Positions 23,378 to 31,742 of a DNA stretch of 64,000 nt are shown one piece after another (within the stretch, counting starts at the first letter, position 1; every line of letters starts with the position of its first letter). Under the pieces are notes generated by a model. It saw nothing but the letters and a program-made list of their open reading frames with translations. It was not told the origin of the DNA and ran no database searches. The stretch lies in the NCBI RefSeq assembly GCF_016907995.1, contig NZ_JAFBDA010000006.1, forward strand, positions 1 to 64,000, given 5' to 3'. This stretch comes from Clostridium sardiniense. GTDB taxonomy: Bacteria; Bacillota; Clostridia; Clostridiales; Clostridiaceae. Made by a program: the position numbers and the translations under genes.

Positions 23378-24979
23378 ATGATGGAAGAAAGAAAAGAAGG
23401 CGTTAGTGATATTTTTCCCCATAGAAATAATTTAAAAATTAGATTAATATGGGAATCAGCACTTATAGGATTAATAACAGGATTAGTTGTTGTTGCAAAT
23501 AGAGTGTTAGTTGAAAAATTATCACCTTTGCTTAGTAATTTTTACACTTATTCAAAAGGTCATCCATTAACAATATTATTAGTTTTTGTGATACTTGGAA
23601 TAATGGGATTTTTTGTTGGATGTTTGGTAAAAAGTGATCCTATGATTTCAGGTAGTGGTATACCTCAAGTTGAAGGCATACTTATGAAAAGGCTTGATGC
23701 TAACTGGTTAAGAGTTTTAGTATACAAATTTGTAGGTGGAACTATGGCGCTAGTTGCAGGGTTATCTGTAGGACGTGAAGGTCCATCAGTACAGATGGGG
23801 GCTTCTGTAGGGCAAGGTTTCTCAAAGGTATGTAAAAGATTAAATATTGAAGATAAATTCTTAATGACAAGTGGTGCTAGCGCAGGTCTTGCAGCGGCAT
23901 TTAATGCACCTTTATCAGGTGTTATTTTTGCATTAGAAGAAGTTCATAAAAACTTTTCTCCGCTAGTGCTTTTATCTGCTATGTCAGCTTCAATTGCAGC
24001 AGATTTTATGTGTAAGAATTTTTTAGGGATTAAACCAGCACTTGGATTTTCAAATGTTGATGTATTTCCACTTAAATATTATTGGGCCTTAATACTTCTT
24101 GGAGTTTTAGTAGGTATTACTGGAGTAGCTTTTAGCAAGGGGATATTAAAGACTCAAGATATATATGCAAAATTTACAAAGGTTCCAGTACAAGTTAAGG
24201 TTATGATACCATTTTTGTGTGCAGGATTAGTTGGACTTACAGCACCTATTCTATTAGGGGGAGGACACTCTCTTATTATGAGTTTAGTTGATGGTGGATT
24301 TACAATAAAGGTATTATTAGTATTTTTAATAGTTAAATATTTATTTACATTTATAAGTTTTGGATCAAATGCACCAGGAGGTATATTCTTTCCATTACTT
24401 GTATTAGGAGCTATAGTTGGAAATATCTTTGGAGTTATTGTTTGTAAAACAGCTAATATTCCTATGATATATGTAATTAATTTTATAATATTTGCAATGG
24501 CAGGTCACTTTGCATCAATAGTAAAGGCACCTATTACAGGAATTATTTTAATTACTGAAATGTCAGGGTCTTTTGAACATTTACTTGCGCTTACTATAGT
24601 AGTAATTGTTTCATACGTTACATCAGACATTCTAAAATCAGAACCAATATATGAAAGTTTATTAGAGAAGAGACTTAAAAATTGTGATGGTTCAGAGTGT
24701 GAAAGTGATTGTACAGCATATGTTAAGAAAACACTTTTAGAATTATCTGTATTTATGGGCAGTAAAGTTGAAGGAAAGTTAATCAAGAATATAAATTGGC
24801 CAAAAGAGTGTCTTTTAGTTGCTATTAAAAGAGGTGGAAAAGAGATAATTCCAAAAGGAGGTACAGAAATAATATCAGGAGATTTGTTGGTAGTTCTTGT
24901 AGATGAGGATAAAGCGGCAGATGCATTATCAAAGTTACAAACATTATCTTCAAAAATAGAGATAAAGCAAGAATTATAA
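23378..24979 (+). CDS. ClC-family chloride transporter with C-terminal TrkA-C domain
   Basis: The 533-residue protein has the three anion-selectivity motifs: GSGIPQVEG, GREGPSVQMG with the gating Glu, and GGIFFPLLVLGA. The LEEVHKNF segment carries the acidic pair that in CLC-ec1 forms the internal proton site, favouring an H+/Cl- antiporter over a channel. After about ten helices (to residue 440) is a TrkA-C-like ligand-binding domain (about 455-530, IKNINWPKECLLVAIKRGG). A Cys-containing linker DGSECESDC lies between. AAGGGGG precedes the start; ATG 23381 is an alternative. Monocistronic. Confidence 0.92.
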   Translation: MMEERKEGVSDIFPHRNNLKIRLIWESALIGLITGLVVVANRVLVEKLSPLLSNFYTYSKGHPLTILLVFVILGIMGFFVGCLVKSDPMISGSGIPQVEGILMKRLDANWLRVLVYKFVGGTMALVAGLSVGREGPSVQMGASVGQGFSKVCKRLNIEDKFLMTSGASAGLAAAFNAPLSGVIFALEEVHKNFSPLVLLSAMSASIAADFMCKNFLGIKPALGFSNVDVFPLKYYWALILLGVLVGITGVAFSKGILKTQDIYAKFTKVPVQVKVMIPFLCAGLVGLTAPILLGGGHSLIMSLVDGGFTIKVLLVFLIVKYLFTFISFGSNAPGGIFFPLLVLGAIVGNIFGVIVCKTANIPMIYVINFIIFAMAGHFASIVKAPITGIILITEMSGSFEHLLALTIVVIVSYVTSDILKSEPIYESLLEKRLKNCDGSECESDCTAYVKKTLLELSVFMGSKVEGKLIKNINWPKECLLVAIKRGGKEIIPKGGTEIISGDLLVVLVDEDKAADALSKLQTLSSKIEIKQEL

Positions 24980-24995
24980 TATAATATTTTGGATA

Positions 24996-25035
24996 TACTA
25001 AAAGGGCTAGGAGAGTTTTCCTAGCCCTTTTAGTA
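24996..25035 (+). terminator. Strong hairpin after the ClC gene
   Basis: A perfect 17-bp stem (TACTAAAAGGGCTAGGA with its complement, six-base loop). T residues are inside the second arm rather than after it, so it acts as a terminator or as an RNA-stability hairpin. Confidence 0.65.
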
Positions 25036-25062
25036 TGAATCTAATAAAAAAGGTGTGATTAA

Positions 25063-25845
25063 ATGGCTATTTTAATAGATGTGAATAATATCAAAGATAA
25101 AAATAAAGAGAACAATAAATTTGAATTAAATAAATTCGTATCTGTTATAGCATTTATAATAAGTATATTTATTGTAAATTTGATTCTTGAAATTATAGAT
25201 ACTATTATTGATATATCTGGTTTTTTTGGTGAGTTTTATGATCTAGTAACAATATTATTAGCATTATTACTAACATACATTTATTTGAGGAGAAAATACA
25301 TAAGTAAAAAGCATGACGATAAAGAATTCATTAATTTAAATAAAAATAGTGATAAAAATTTAAGTGAAGTAGTACCTGAAGTGCTAAGTAATTTAGATAA
25401 TAACAATTATATATTAAAAAATTTTAGCTTTAATAGTAAAAAGGGGATAAATCATATTGATACACTTGTGGTAAATAAATCAGGTGTTTTTGTAATATAT
25501 ATAAGGTACGATAAAGGAAGAATTAATGGAAATGCAAAGGAAAATAAATGGATATTATCTAATGATAACGAGGATAAAAAGATAAATAATCCAATAACCG
25601 TAGTAAATAGGCAAAGGGACAGATTAAAGGGATATTTAAGAGAATTAGGATGCAATATAGATATAAAATCAATAATATATTATGCAGATAATGATTTAGA
25701 GTTGAATGTAAGATATAGTCTATCAGATGTTTACATATTTAATAAGATATTTAAAGATAATCTTATAGAGTATATAGAGTCCTATAAAGGTGAAATAAAA
25801 ATGAGTTCTGAAGATTTAATAGATATAATTCTTAAAATAAAATAG
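25063..25845 (+). CDS. Membrane protein with NERD (nuclease-related) domain
   Basis: The 260-residue protein has two hydrophobic segments (about residues 26-48 and 58-76). They are followed by a cytosolic NERD-like domain (about 105-240): an IDTLVVNKSGVFVIYIR strand pair, a KENKWILSN strand, and the NPITVVNRQRDRLKGYL helix. NERD domains resemble restriction-endonuclease cores. The catalytic pattern here (Asp of IDTL; the Lys site of the canonical E-x-K reads YIRYDKG) is degenerate, so activity is uncertain. Monocistronic, closed by a strong terminator shared with the convergent gene. Confidence 0.7.
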   Translation: MAILIDVNNIKDKNKENNKFELNKFVSVIAFIISIFIVNLILEIIDTIIDISGFFGEFYDLVTILLALLLTYIYLRRKYISKKHDDKEFINLNKNSDKNLSEVVPEVLSNLDNNNYILKNFSFNSKKGINHIDTLVVNKSGVFVIYIRYDKGRINGNAKENKWILSNDNEDKKINNPITVVNRQRDRLKGYLRELGCNIDIKSIIYYADNDLELNVRYSLSDVYIFNKIFKDNLIEYIESYKGEIKMSSEDLIDIILKIK

Positions 25846-25887
25846 AAAAATACTCTGAATATGGTATGCATATTCAGAGTATTTTTC
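25845..25887. terminator. Bidirectional intrinsic terminator
   Basis: A perfect 19-bp stem (GAAAAATACTCTGAATATG with complement, five-base loop) with A-run and T-run ends, between convergent genes. Confidence 0.9.
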
Positions 25888-26252
25888 TATTTATTTTTTA
25901 ATAAATCATTTAAAGCATCATATGAAAAATCTATTATTTCACCACAGCCAACTTTACTTCTTTTTAAGTCTACACATATTTCTGAATTATATTTTTCTCT
26001 TACTCTATTCATAAGGCTTCTAGAATATAACCTAGCATCATTTTTTTCTGAAGTATCATTTCTTCCCTTTAGATATCCTATAATTAATACAGCAGCATTA
26101 ACAGCACCACAAAGGCTACCAACTGTTATTCCTGTTCCCATTCCGCTACCTAAAGAAATGGGGATATCTGTATTGTGTTCCTCATTATAGGATTTTATTA
26201 TAGATTCAGCGCAAGTGTATCCTTGGCTATGATATTCTGATGGTTTTGTCAT
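25887..26252 (-). CDS. C_GCAxxG_C_C family putative redox protein
   Basis: The 121-residue protein shows the family's cysteine pattern: Cys14 in GYTCAESI, then GSLCGAVNAA (the CGAxxA-type centre), Cys in SEICVDL and Cys in SKVGCGEII. The family is thought to bind a metal or do redox chemistry, but no reaction is established. The start follows GGGAGAG on the minus strand. It is divergent from a Crp/Fnr regulator, with a shared operator-like palindrome between them, so it is the likely regulated partner. Confidence 0.82.
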   Translation of the reverse strand: MTKPSEYHSQGYTCAESIIKSYNEEHNTDIPISLGSGMGTGITVGSLCGAVNAAVLIIGYLKGRNDTSEKNDARLYSRSLMNRVREKYNSEICVDLKRSKVGCGEIIDFSYDALNDLLKNK

Positions 26253-26327
26253 TATACATCTCTCCCTTAATAGTTCTTTTGCTTCATTAACTTAATATAT
26301 ATAATATCCAATAAATACATTTTTTTC

Positions 26328-26342
26328 TGTGACATTGTCACA
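26328..26342. promoter_or_regulatory. Crp/Fnr-like operator palindrome
   Basis: TGTGACA-T-TGTCACA is a perfect 7-1-7 palindrome. It resembles Crp/Fnr sites (TGTGA...TCACA), though the inner spacing is 5 rather than 6 bases. It lies 76 bases upstream of the C_GCAxxG_C_C start and 46 bases upstream of the regulator start. Autoregulation and control of the divergent gene are inferred. Confidence 0.65.
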
Positions 26343-26387
26343 TATAAATGTTAATATTTAATTATAATAAATTATGGAGTTATTTTA

Positions 26388-27068
26388 ATGATAAATAAAG
26401 AAAAATTATCTTACTTAAAAGAATTTTTACCATTTTTCAATGAATTATCTAAAGATGAATTAAATAAGCTACTATCAATAAGTAAGGTGCAAAGCTATTC
26501 TAAAGGAGATTTAATAAACTCTAAGTATTCAGCAAGTTGTTCTGGTATTATACTTGTTTTAGATGGACAACTTAGAAGTTTTATACATTCAACTTCTGGT
26601 AAAGAAATTACTATTTTTAGATTATTAAGCAGAGATTTTTGTCTACTGTCTGCAGCGTGTGCATTTAAAGATATATCTTGTGATGTAAGTATTGAAGTAG
26701 AAAAAGATTCATTAGCGTTAATTATAAATGGAACTTATTTTAAAAAATTATCTGATTCTAATACAGCTGTTCAAAAATTCTTGCTTGATTTAACACAGGA
26801 TAAGTTCTCAGAAGTAATGTGCTTAATTGAAGATATAGTTTTTCTAAGGTTTGATAAAAGACTTAGTAAATTTTTAATGAATGAATCATTTCTTCAAAAT
26901 AATACTACTATAACTATAACTCATGATACTATTGCTAACAACTTAGGATCTGCAAGAGAAGTAGTTAGTCGTATGTTGAAAAAATTTGAGTCGGATAACA
27001 TAATTAAAATTCATAGAGGTAAAATAGAGATAATAGATAGACTTAAGTTATATGATCTATCTAAATAA
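26388..27068 (+). CDS. Crp/Fnr family transcriptional regulator
   Basis: The 226-residue protein has an N-terminal cyclic-nucleotide-binding-type beta-barrel (about residues 15-120, LINSKYSASCSGIILVLDGQ). The dimer helix spans about 122-150, and the C-terminal winged helix (about 155-220) carries ITHDTIANNLGSAREVVSRM, the Crp recognition helix. Cysteines cluster in the effector domain (FCLLSAACAFKDISCD). They could hold a cofactor or sense redox state, though the pattern is not that of E. coli Fnr. TATGGAG precedes the ATG. The palindrome upstream and the divergent redox-type gene suggest a redox or oxygen response. Confidence 0.88.
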   Translation: MINKEKLSYLKEFLPFFNELSKDELNKLLSISKVQSYSKGDLINSKYSASCSGIILVLDGQLRSFIHSTSGKEITIFRLLSRDFCLLSAACAFKDISCDVSIEVEKDSLALIINGTYFKKLSDSNTAVQKFLLDLTQDKFSEVMCLIEDIVFLRFDKRLSKFLMNESFLQNNTTITITHDTIANNLGSAREVVSRMLKKFESDNIIKIHRGKIEIIDRLKLYDLSK

Positions 27069-27110
27069 ATTTTAGAGTATTCAATCTCAAAATTAAGTGT
27101 ATAAAATATT

Positions 27111-27146
27111 AAAAGGACTTTTTCTTGCGTGAAAAAGTCCTTTTAT
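27111..27146. terminator. Bidirectional intrinsic terminator
   Basis: A perfect 14-bp stem (AAAAGGACTTTTTC with complement) around TTGCGT, ending in TTTT. It lies between the Crp-type gene and the convergent ssb-like gene. Confidence 0.85.
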
Positions 27147-27183
27147 CTACAGAGTGAGTGAAGATTAGATATACTAGTTTAGT

Positions 27184-27549
27184 TTAAAATGGTATATCTG
27201 AATTTGAAGCCAGCTCTAAATCATCTTCTTTAGAATCTTTCTTAGTATTAAATCCTATAAATTCAAAGCTCTCTGCAATTATATCTGTATTGTAAATTGT
27301 ATTTGATTCATCCTTATTAAAAGCATTTCTTTTAATATATCCAGTAATTCCAATTTTACTACCTTTTTTGCCATATTCACAAAGAACTTCAGCACCTTTA
27401 TCAAATATTATAAAAGGTATAAAATGAGTAGTTTTACCTATTCTATCATCTACAGCTAAAATACAACGAGAATATGGGAGTCCTTTATCTTTAGAATAAT
27501 TAATTTCAGGATCTCTTATTAAATTTCCAACCAATAAAACTTTGTTCAT
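27184..27549 (-). CDS. Single-stranded DNA-binding protein (paralogue)
   Basis: The 121-residue protein has the OB-fold start MNKVLLVGNLIRDPEI, the PFIIFDKGAEVLCEYGKKGSK core and a short linker. It ends with an acidic tail and the terminal motif SDIPF, the SSB protein-interaction tip. Canonical SSB is about 140-170 residues and sits between rpsF and rpsR. This copy is short, isolated and divergent in several core positions, so it is an accessory SSB rather than the housekeeping one. Its AAGGAGTG ribosome-binding site is inside an inverted repeat. Confidence 0.85.
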   Translation of the reverse strand: MNKVLLVGNLIRDPEINYSKDKGLPYSRCILAVDDRIGKTTHFIPFIIFDKGAEVLCEYGKKGSKIGITGYIKRNAFNKDESNTIYNTDIIAESFEFIGFNTKKDSKEDDLELASNSDIPF

Positions 27550-27557
27550 AAAAAATC

Positions 27558-27587
27558 ACTCCTTAGTGTTTTAATTCATTAAGGAGT
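27558..27587 (-). promoter_or_regulatory. Hairpin that can cover the ssb-like ribosome-binding site
   Basis: ACTCCTTA (27558-27565) is exactly complementary to TAAGGAGT (27580-27587) over a 14-base loop. On the minus strand the proximal arm reads TAAGGAGT, which is the Shine-Dalgarno sequence for the start at 27549. A folded leader would block it. Confidence 0.5.
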
Positions 27588-28198
27588 ATTATCACTTTTT
27601 ATAATAAATATACGAACTAATGTTTGTATATTTAAAATTATTTTTTATATTTATATATGTTGTTTTATCGATATTAATATTTTTATGAGCATTAAAGTAC
27701 CTAGCTAAAAAGAATATAGCAGTATACTTAATTTTATTTTTTCTATTTTATCAGAAAGCAAATAAGGGGATAATAAAATTTTTATGAAGGTACTTATATT
27801 GTGTTGAAAATATAGTGAATATATGTTCAAAAAAATCAAAATAAAAGTATAAAATTTGATAAAATAAGAAAAATAAATATTGAATTAGTAAAACTTGCAA
27901 TTGTATTCTTGTAAAAATCAAATGTATCATAAGGAAATACATTAAAAATATTTGCAAATTAATAAAAAATGAATAAAAAAGTAATAGTTTTTTGATAAAT
28001 TGATAATTAAATAATGATTTTAATAGATAAATTTTATCAAAATATTAATTAGATTAAAAAAAATCTATAAATGACTTGAATTCACTTTCATAAAATGGTA
28101 TAGTCTTTACATAAGCAAAAGATATTTTAAAGAATTTTTGCAAGATTTAAATTGCAAAATTCACTAAATGACATAACAAATGAAAAGGGGAATTTACT
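27588..28198. other. About 610-bp intergenic region upstream of the peptide transporter
   Basis: Very AT-rich with no supported gene. The only clear signal is a promoter near the right end: TTGAAT (28076-28081), 17 bases, TATAGT (28099-28104, preceded by TGG). It leaves a leader of about 90 bases before the ATG at 28199. No known riboswitch pattern was recognised. Confidence 0.5.
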
Positions 28199-29569
28199 AT
28201 GACAACATCAAATACATCTGTTAACAAGAGTAGATTAAAGCACCCACCAGGTCTATATCTATTATTTTTAACAGAAATGTGGGAGAGATTTAGTTACTAC
28301 GGATTAAGATCACTTTTAATGCTTTATTTAACAGTGAGCTTTGTACAAGGTGGTTTAGGATTTAGTGTAAGTTCAGGAGCACTTATATATGCGGTATATA
28401 CAGGTTTTACATATTTTACTCCAATAATTGGAGGATGGATTGCAGATAATTTCTTAGGTCAAAAGAAATCAATAATAATCGGTGCATCTATAATGGCAAT
28501 AGGTAACTTTATGTTATTTATAGATAGCAGTAGAATAGGACTTTACATAGGACTAGCATTATTAATAATAGGTAATGGTTTCTTTAAACCAAATATATCA
28601 ACAGTAGTTGGTCAACTTTATGATAAAGAGGATAAGCGTAAGGATTCAGCCTTTACAATATTCTATATGGGTATAAATGTAGGATCATTAATAGCACCTT
28701 TAATATGTGGGTTATTAGCAGAAGACATCTTTGCAAAGACAGCAAATGGCGCAATTATAGAATATGGATTTAAATATGGTTTCTTAGCAGCTGCTATAGG
28801 AATGATACTTGGACAAATAATATTTATGATATTCTCACCTAAGTATTTAGCACATGTAGGTGAAGCACCAAAGGAAAGAACAAAAGAACAAAAGCAAGTT
28901 AGTAATGAACCTTTAACTAATCAAGAAAAGAGAAGAGTAGCTTCTATATTCATATTAGCATTCTTTGTTATTTTCTTCTGGACAGGATTTGAACAAGCAG
29001 GAAGTTCATTAACAATGTTTACTCAAAAGTTAACTAATAGAGATTTATTTGGAATGACAATTCCAGTTGCATGGTTCCAATCAGTTAATCCAGTATTTGT
29101 ACTTCTTCTTTCACCAATATTAGCTAAATTATGGTTTAGATTAGCAAATAGAAAAAAAGGAGATTTACCAGTGCCAGTTAAAATGGCAATGGGTATGATT
29201 ATCCTAGGTATTGGATTCTTATTTATGGTAGGAGCATGTATATCAATTGGAGGAGCAGAAAATCCAGTAGCTAAGGCTAGCATGTGGTGGGTAGTATTAA
29301 CATACTTCTGTAACACAGTTGGAGAATTATGTTTATCACCAATAGGATTATCAATGGTATCAAAACTTGCACCTATTAAATATGCATCATTATTAATGGG
29401 TATGTGGCTTGCAGCATCAGGAATAGCTAATCTATTAGCAGGGGTTGTTGCATCAAGAATGGAAGCACTTGGACCTATGGAAATATTCGGTTCAATATCA
29501 GCTGTATGTATAGCATTAGGATTAGTATTATTACTATGCAGTAAAAAAATTACGAAATTAATGGAATAG
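28199..29569 (+). CDS. Proton-dependent peptide transporter (POT/PTR family)
   Basis: The 456-residue protein has the POT signature EMWERFSYYGLRSLLMLY in helix 1 (ExxERFxYYG) and about 12-14 hydrophobic segments. The second signature is FTIFYMGINVGSLIAP, and the conserved NTVGELCLSPIG is in helix 10. It imports di- and tripeptides with protons. It is shorter than many bacterial POT proteins (about 490-500), mainly because cytoplasmic loops are short. AAAAGGGG precedes the ATG. Monocistronic with a strong terminator. Confidence 0.93.
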   Translation: MTTSNTSVNKSRLKHPPGLYLLFLTEMWERFSYYGLRSLLMLYLTVSFVQGGLGFSVSSGALIYAVYTGFTYFTPIIGGWIADNFLGQKKSIIIGASIMAIGNFMLFIDSSRIGLYIGLALLIIGNGFFKPNISTVVGQLYDKEDKRKDSAFTIFYMGINVGSLIAPLICGLLAEDIFAKTANGAIIEYGFKYGFLAAAIGMILGQIIFMIFSPKYLAHVGEAPKERTKEQKQVSNEPLTNQEKRRVASIFILAFFVIFFWTGFEQAGSSLTMFTQKLTNRDLFGMTIPVAWFQSVNPVFVLLLSPILAKLWFRLANRKKGDLPVPVKMAMGMIILGIGFLFMVGACISIGGAENPVAKASMWWVVLTYFCNTVGELCLSPIGLSMVSKLAPIKYASLLMGMWLAASGIANLLAGVVASRMEALGPMEIFGSISAVCIALGLVLLLCSKKITKLME

Positions 29570-29580
29570 AATGAAATTTT

Positions 29581-29614
29581 GGCTATCTTCAATATTGAAG
29601 ATAGCCTTTTTTTA
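29581..29614 (+). terminator. Intrinsic terminator
   Basis: GGCTATCTTCAA pairs perfectly with TTGAAGATAGCC, followed by seven T. Confidence 0.9.
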
Positions 29615-29737
29615 TTTTTATAATTTAAAAACAATCTTTCTTTATATTGTAAATAATATACCGATACATTTGACAAGTATAATAGCTAAGAATACCATAA
29701 TTAAAGAATATAATTTAGTGTTTTGGAGGGAAATGTA

Positions 29738-30265
29738 ATGAAAAAAATGAGTACAAATATGCTTGTTATGATAGCAATGCTTTCAGCATTAGTTTTTTTA
29801 GGAACTTATATACACATCGAAATTCCAATAGGTGGAGGAGTTTCAATGATTCACTTAGGAACAACCGTAATATTTATAGTTGCAGTATTAATAGGAGAGA
29901 AGGCTGTTATTCCAGCTGCTATAGGAAGTGCTCTTATGGATGCCTTAACTCCAGCTTTTGTATTATGGGTAATTCCAACCTTTATAATTAAAGGAGCAAC
30001 AGGATATGTAGCTGGGAAGGTTGCATTTATGAATGGAAAAGAAGGTAGAAGTACAATTCAAAATATAATAGGGTTTATATTAGGTGGGTTAGTATCATTA
30101 GTTGGATATTTTATTGTAAATTGGGTAATCTTTAAAGGATGGGAAGGTGCTGTAACATCCCTTTTAACTTCAATTACAACAACTGTAATTGGTATAGTTA
30201 TAGCAGTTCCTTTATCAATGGCTGTAAAAGCAGCAACAAGAGGATTTATTGAAAGAATTAACTAA
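29738..30265 (+). CDS. ECF transporter S component (probable vitamin B6 uptake)
   Basis: The 175-residue protein has five to six membrane segments and matches the ECF S-component superfamily: MLVMIAMLSALVFLGTYI, then HLGTTVIFIVAVLIGE, GSALMDALTPAFVLWVIP and FILGGLVSLVGYFIVN. It would bind the vitamin and use a shared EcfA/EcfT module encoded elsewhere. A TTG at 29723 is in frame but overlaps the GGAGGG site, so ATG 29738 is chosen. The next gene, 15 bases away, is a pyridoxal-type kinase, which points to pyridoxine, pyridoxal or pyridoxamine as the substrate (inference from context). Confidence 0.8.
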   Translation: MKKMSTNMLVMIAMLSALVFLGTYIHIEIPIGGGVSMIHLGTTVIFIVAVLIGEKAVIPAAIGSALMDALTPAFVLWVIPTFIIKGATGYVAGKVAFMNGKEGRSTIQNIIGFILGGLVSLVGYFIVNWVIFKGWEGAVTSLLTSITTTVIGIVIAVPLSMAVKAATRGFIERIN

Positions 30266-30280
30266 TATAGAAGATAAGAA

Positions 30281-31123
30281 ATGGAGAGAAAAATTTTGAA
30301 AAAGCCTATAAAAAGAGCTCTTATAATACACAGTTTATGTAGCGTAGGGAAAGCATCACTTACAAATATTATTCCTGTAATGAGTATTAGAGGTGTTGAG
30401 GCATGTCCTATACCATCCATTATATTATCAACTCATACAGGTGGATTTAATCCAATTGCTAGACTTGATAGTCAAAATTTTATAAAAGAAGCAACGGATT
30501 GTATAAGAGATAATAGAATAAACTTTGATTTAACCCTTATAGGATATTTAGGGGGAGTAGATAAGATACAAGAAACTATAAGCTATCTAAAGGAAAATAG
30601 AGAAGGAATAGTTGTATTAGATACTATATTTGGGGATAATGGCAAGCTTTACAATGGATTTACAGAAGAATACGTAGAGTATATGAGAGAACTTTTAAAG
30701 CTTAGTGATATAATTACACCAAATTTTACTGAAGCATTATACCTAACAGGAAGAGATGTTTCTGATATAGATAATTTTAATGAGGAAAATATAAAAGATG
30801 TAATTTATGACTTAAGAAAAATTGGAGCGAAAAATATAGTTATAACTTCTGTACCATGTAATAATATTGGAATAGGGGTAGCAGTTTGTGATGGTGAAAA
30901 TATAAGGATTTTATGTCATGAAAAATTATCTAAATCATATCCGGGAACAGGAGATATCTTTACAGCAGTACTTTCAACTGAGATTTTAAAAGGAAATAAT
31001 TTATTAGATGGAATTGATAAATCAGCAGAATTTGTTAAAGAATGCATAAAATATAGTATGGAATATGATTATCCTACAAAAGAAGGTGTACTTTTAGAAA
31101 AGCAATTATATAAATTATTATAA
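30281..31123 (+). CDS. Pyridoxal/pyridoxamine kinase-like protein (PdxY/PdxK type)
   Basis: The 280-residue ribokinase-fold enzyme has an N-terminal IIHSLCSVGKASLTNIIPVM (B6-kinase substrate pocket), STHTGGF, the PNFTEALYLTG nucleotide-side motif and the catalytic SYPGTGDIFTAVL (anion hole and general-base Asp). It phosphorylates B6 vitamers on the 5' hydroxyl with ATP, trapping them after uptake. Start: ATG at 30281; the ribosome-binding site is weak (AAGATAAGAAATGG), so translational coupling to the transporter gene is likely. Confidence 0.87.
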   Translation: MERKILKKPIKRALIIHSLCSVGKASLTNIIPVMSIRGVEACPIPSIILSTHTGGFNPIARLDSQNFIKEATDCIRDNRINFDLTLIGYLGGVDKIQETISYLKENREGIVVLDTIFGDNGKLYNGFTEEYVEYMRELLKLSDIITPNFTEALYLTGRDVSDIDNFNEENIKDVIYDLRKIGAKNIVITSVPCNNIGIGVAVCDGENIRILCHEKLSKSYPGTGDIFTAVLSTEILKGNNLLDGIDKSAEFVKECIKYSMEYDYPTKEGVLLEKQLYKLL

Positions 31124-31163
31124 AAGACTATGTGTAAATTAGAATTTACACATAGTCTTTTTA
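31122..31163. terminator. Bidirectional intrinsic terminator
   Basis: A perfect 19-bp stem (AAAAGACTATGTGTAAATT with complement, two-base loop) overlaps the kinase stop codon and ends in TTTTT. Confidence 0.9.
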
Positions 31164-31218
31164 TGATTTTAATAGTAATCTTTATAAGGGAAATAATATA
31201 ATAAAAGCATCTCTATTA

Positions 31219-31719
31219 TTATCTTTTATTAAATTTTGATATATAAAATGTTATTATTAGCGTTAATGCATAATCAAAAATGATAAATGCAACTTGAGCT
31301 ACAATTAATAATATCCATAATGGAAGTGCTGAAGGAATAGGTCCAGCAAAAGAAATAAATATAAAGTATCCTATGAATAACATTATGTTAGAAAATACTA
31401 ATTTTAAAAGTATCTCTAAAGGAATATTCCTAAGCTTCTCAATGTAGAATTTAACTAAACCAAAGATTCCAAAATATAAAATAAAAGGAATCATTATATC
31501 TAGAGGAATAATTAAAAATCCTATAATAGAAGATGCTATATATACAAATATACCTAATTTAATATTACTTCTCATAATTGCAATAGGCACATAGCATGAT
31601 GAAATTGTAAGTATAGCAAAAGTATTTATTGGTATAATCAAATTAATAGATAAAGTAATAACAGTTAATGTAACTAATATTCCACCTAGAGTTATATCTT
31701 TAGTTTTTAAATTATTCAT
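31219..31719 (-). CDS. Small integral membrane protein, ECF-S/DUF2232-like
   Basis: The 166-residue protein is almost entirely hydrophobic, with five to six membrane segments. After a short charged start the first helix contains ITLGGILVTLTVITLSIN, a layout shared with ECF S components and DUF2232 proteins. A PLDIMIPFILYFGIFGLVKF segment and a GPIPSALP loop are visible. No substrate motif is recognised. It is the last gene of a minus-strand trio; it starts 23 bases after the J-domain gene. Confidence 0.6.
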   Translation of the reverse strand: MNNLKTKDITLGGILVTLTVITLSINLIIPINTFAILTISSCYVPIAIMRSNIKLGIFVYIASSIIGFLIIPLDIMIPFILYFGIFGLVKFYIEKLRNIPLEILLKLVFSNIMLFIGYFIFISFAGPIPSALPLWILLIVAQVAFIIFDYALTLIITFYISKFNKR

Positions 31720-31742
31720 AAATCACAATCTCCCAATATTTA

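Noticed and set aside
25063..25845. NERD-domain protein as part of a defence island
   Set aside because: Neighbours are a ClC transporter and a redox protein; no other defence-type gene is nearby and the catalytic pattern is degenerate.
27751..27957. 68-codon minus-strand frame in the region upstream of the peptide transporter
   Set aside because: Phe/Leu/Ile-rich product from AT-rich DNA, with no ribosome-binding site and no conserved features.
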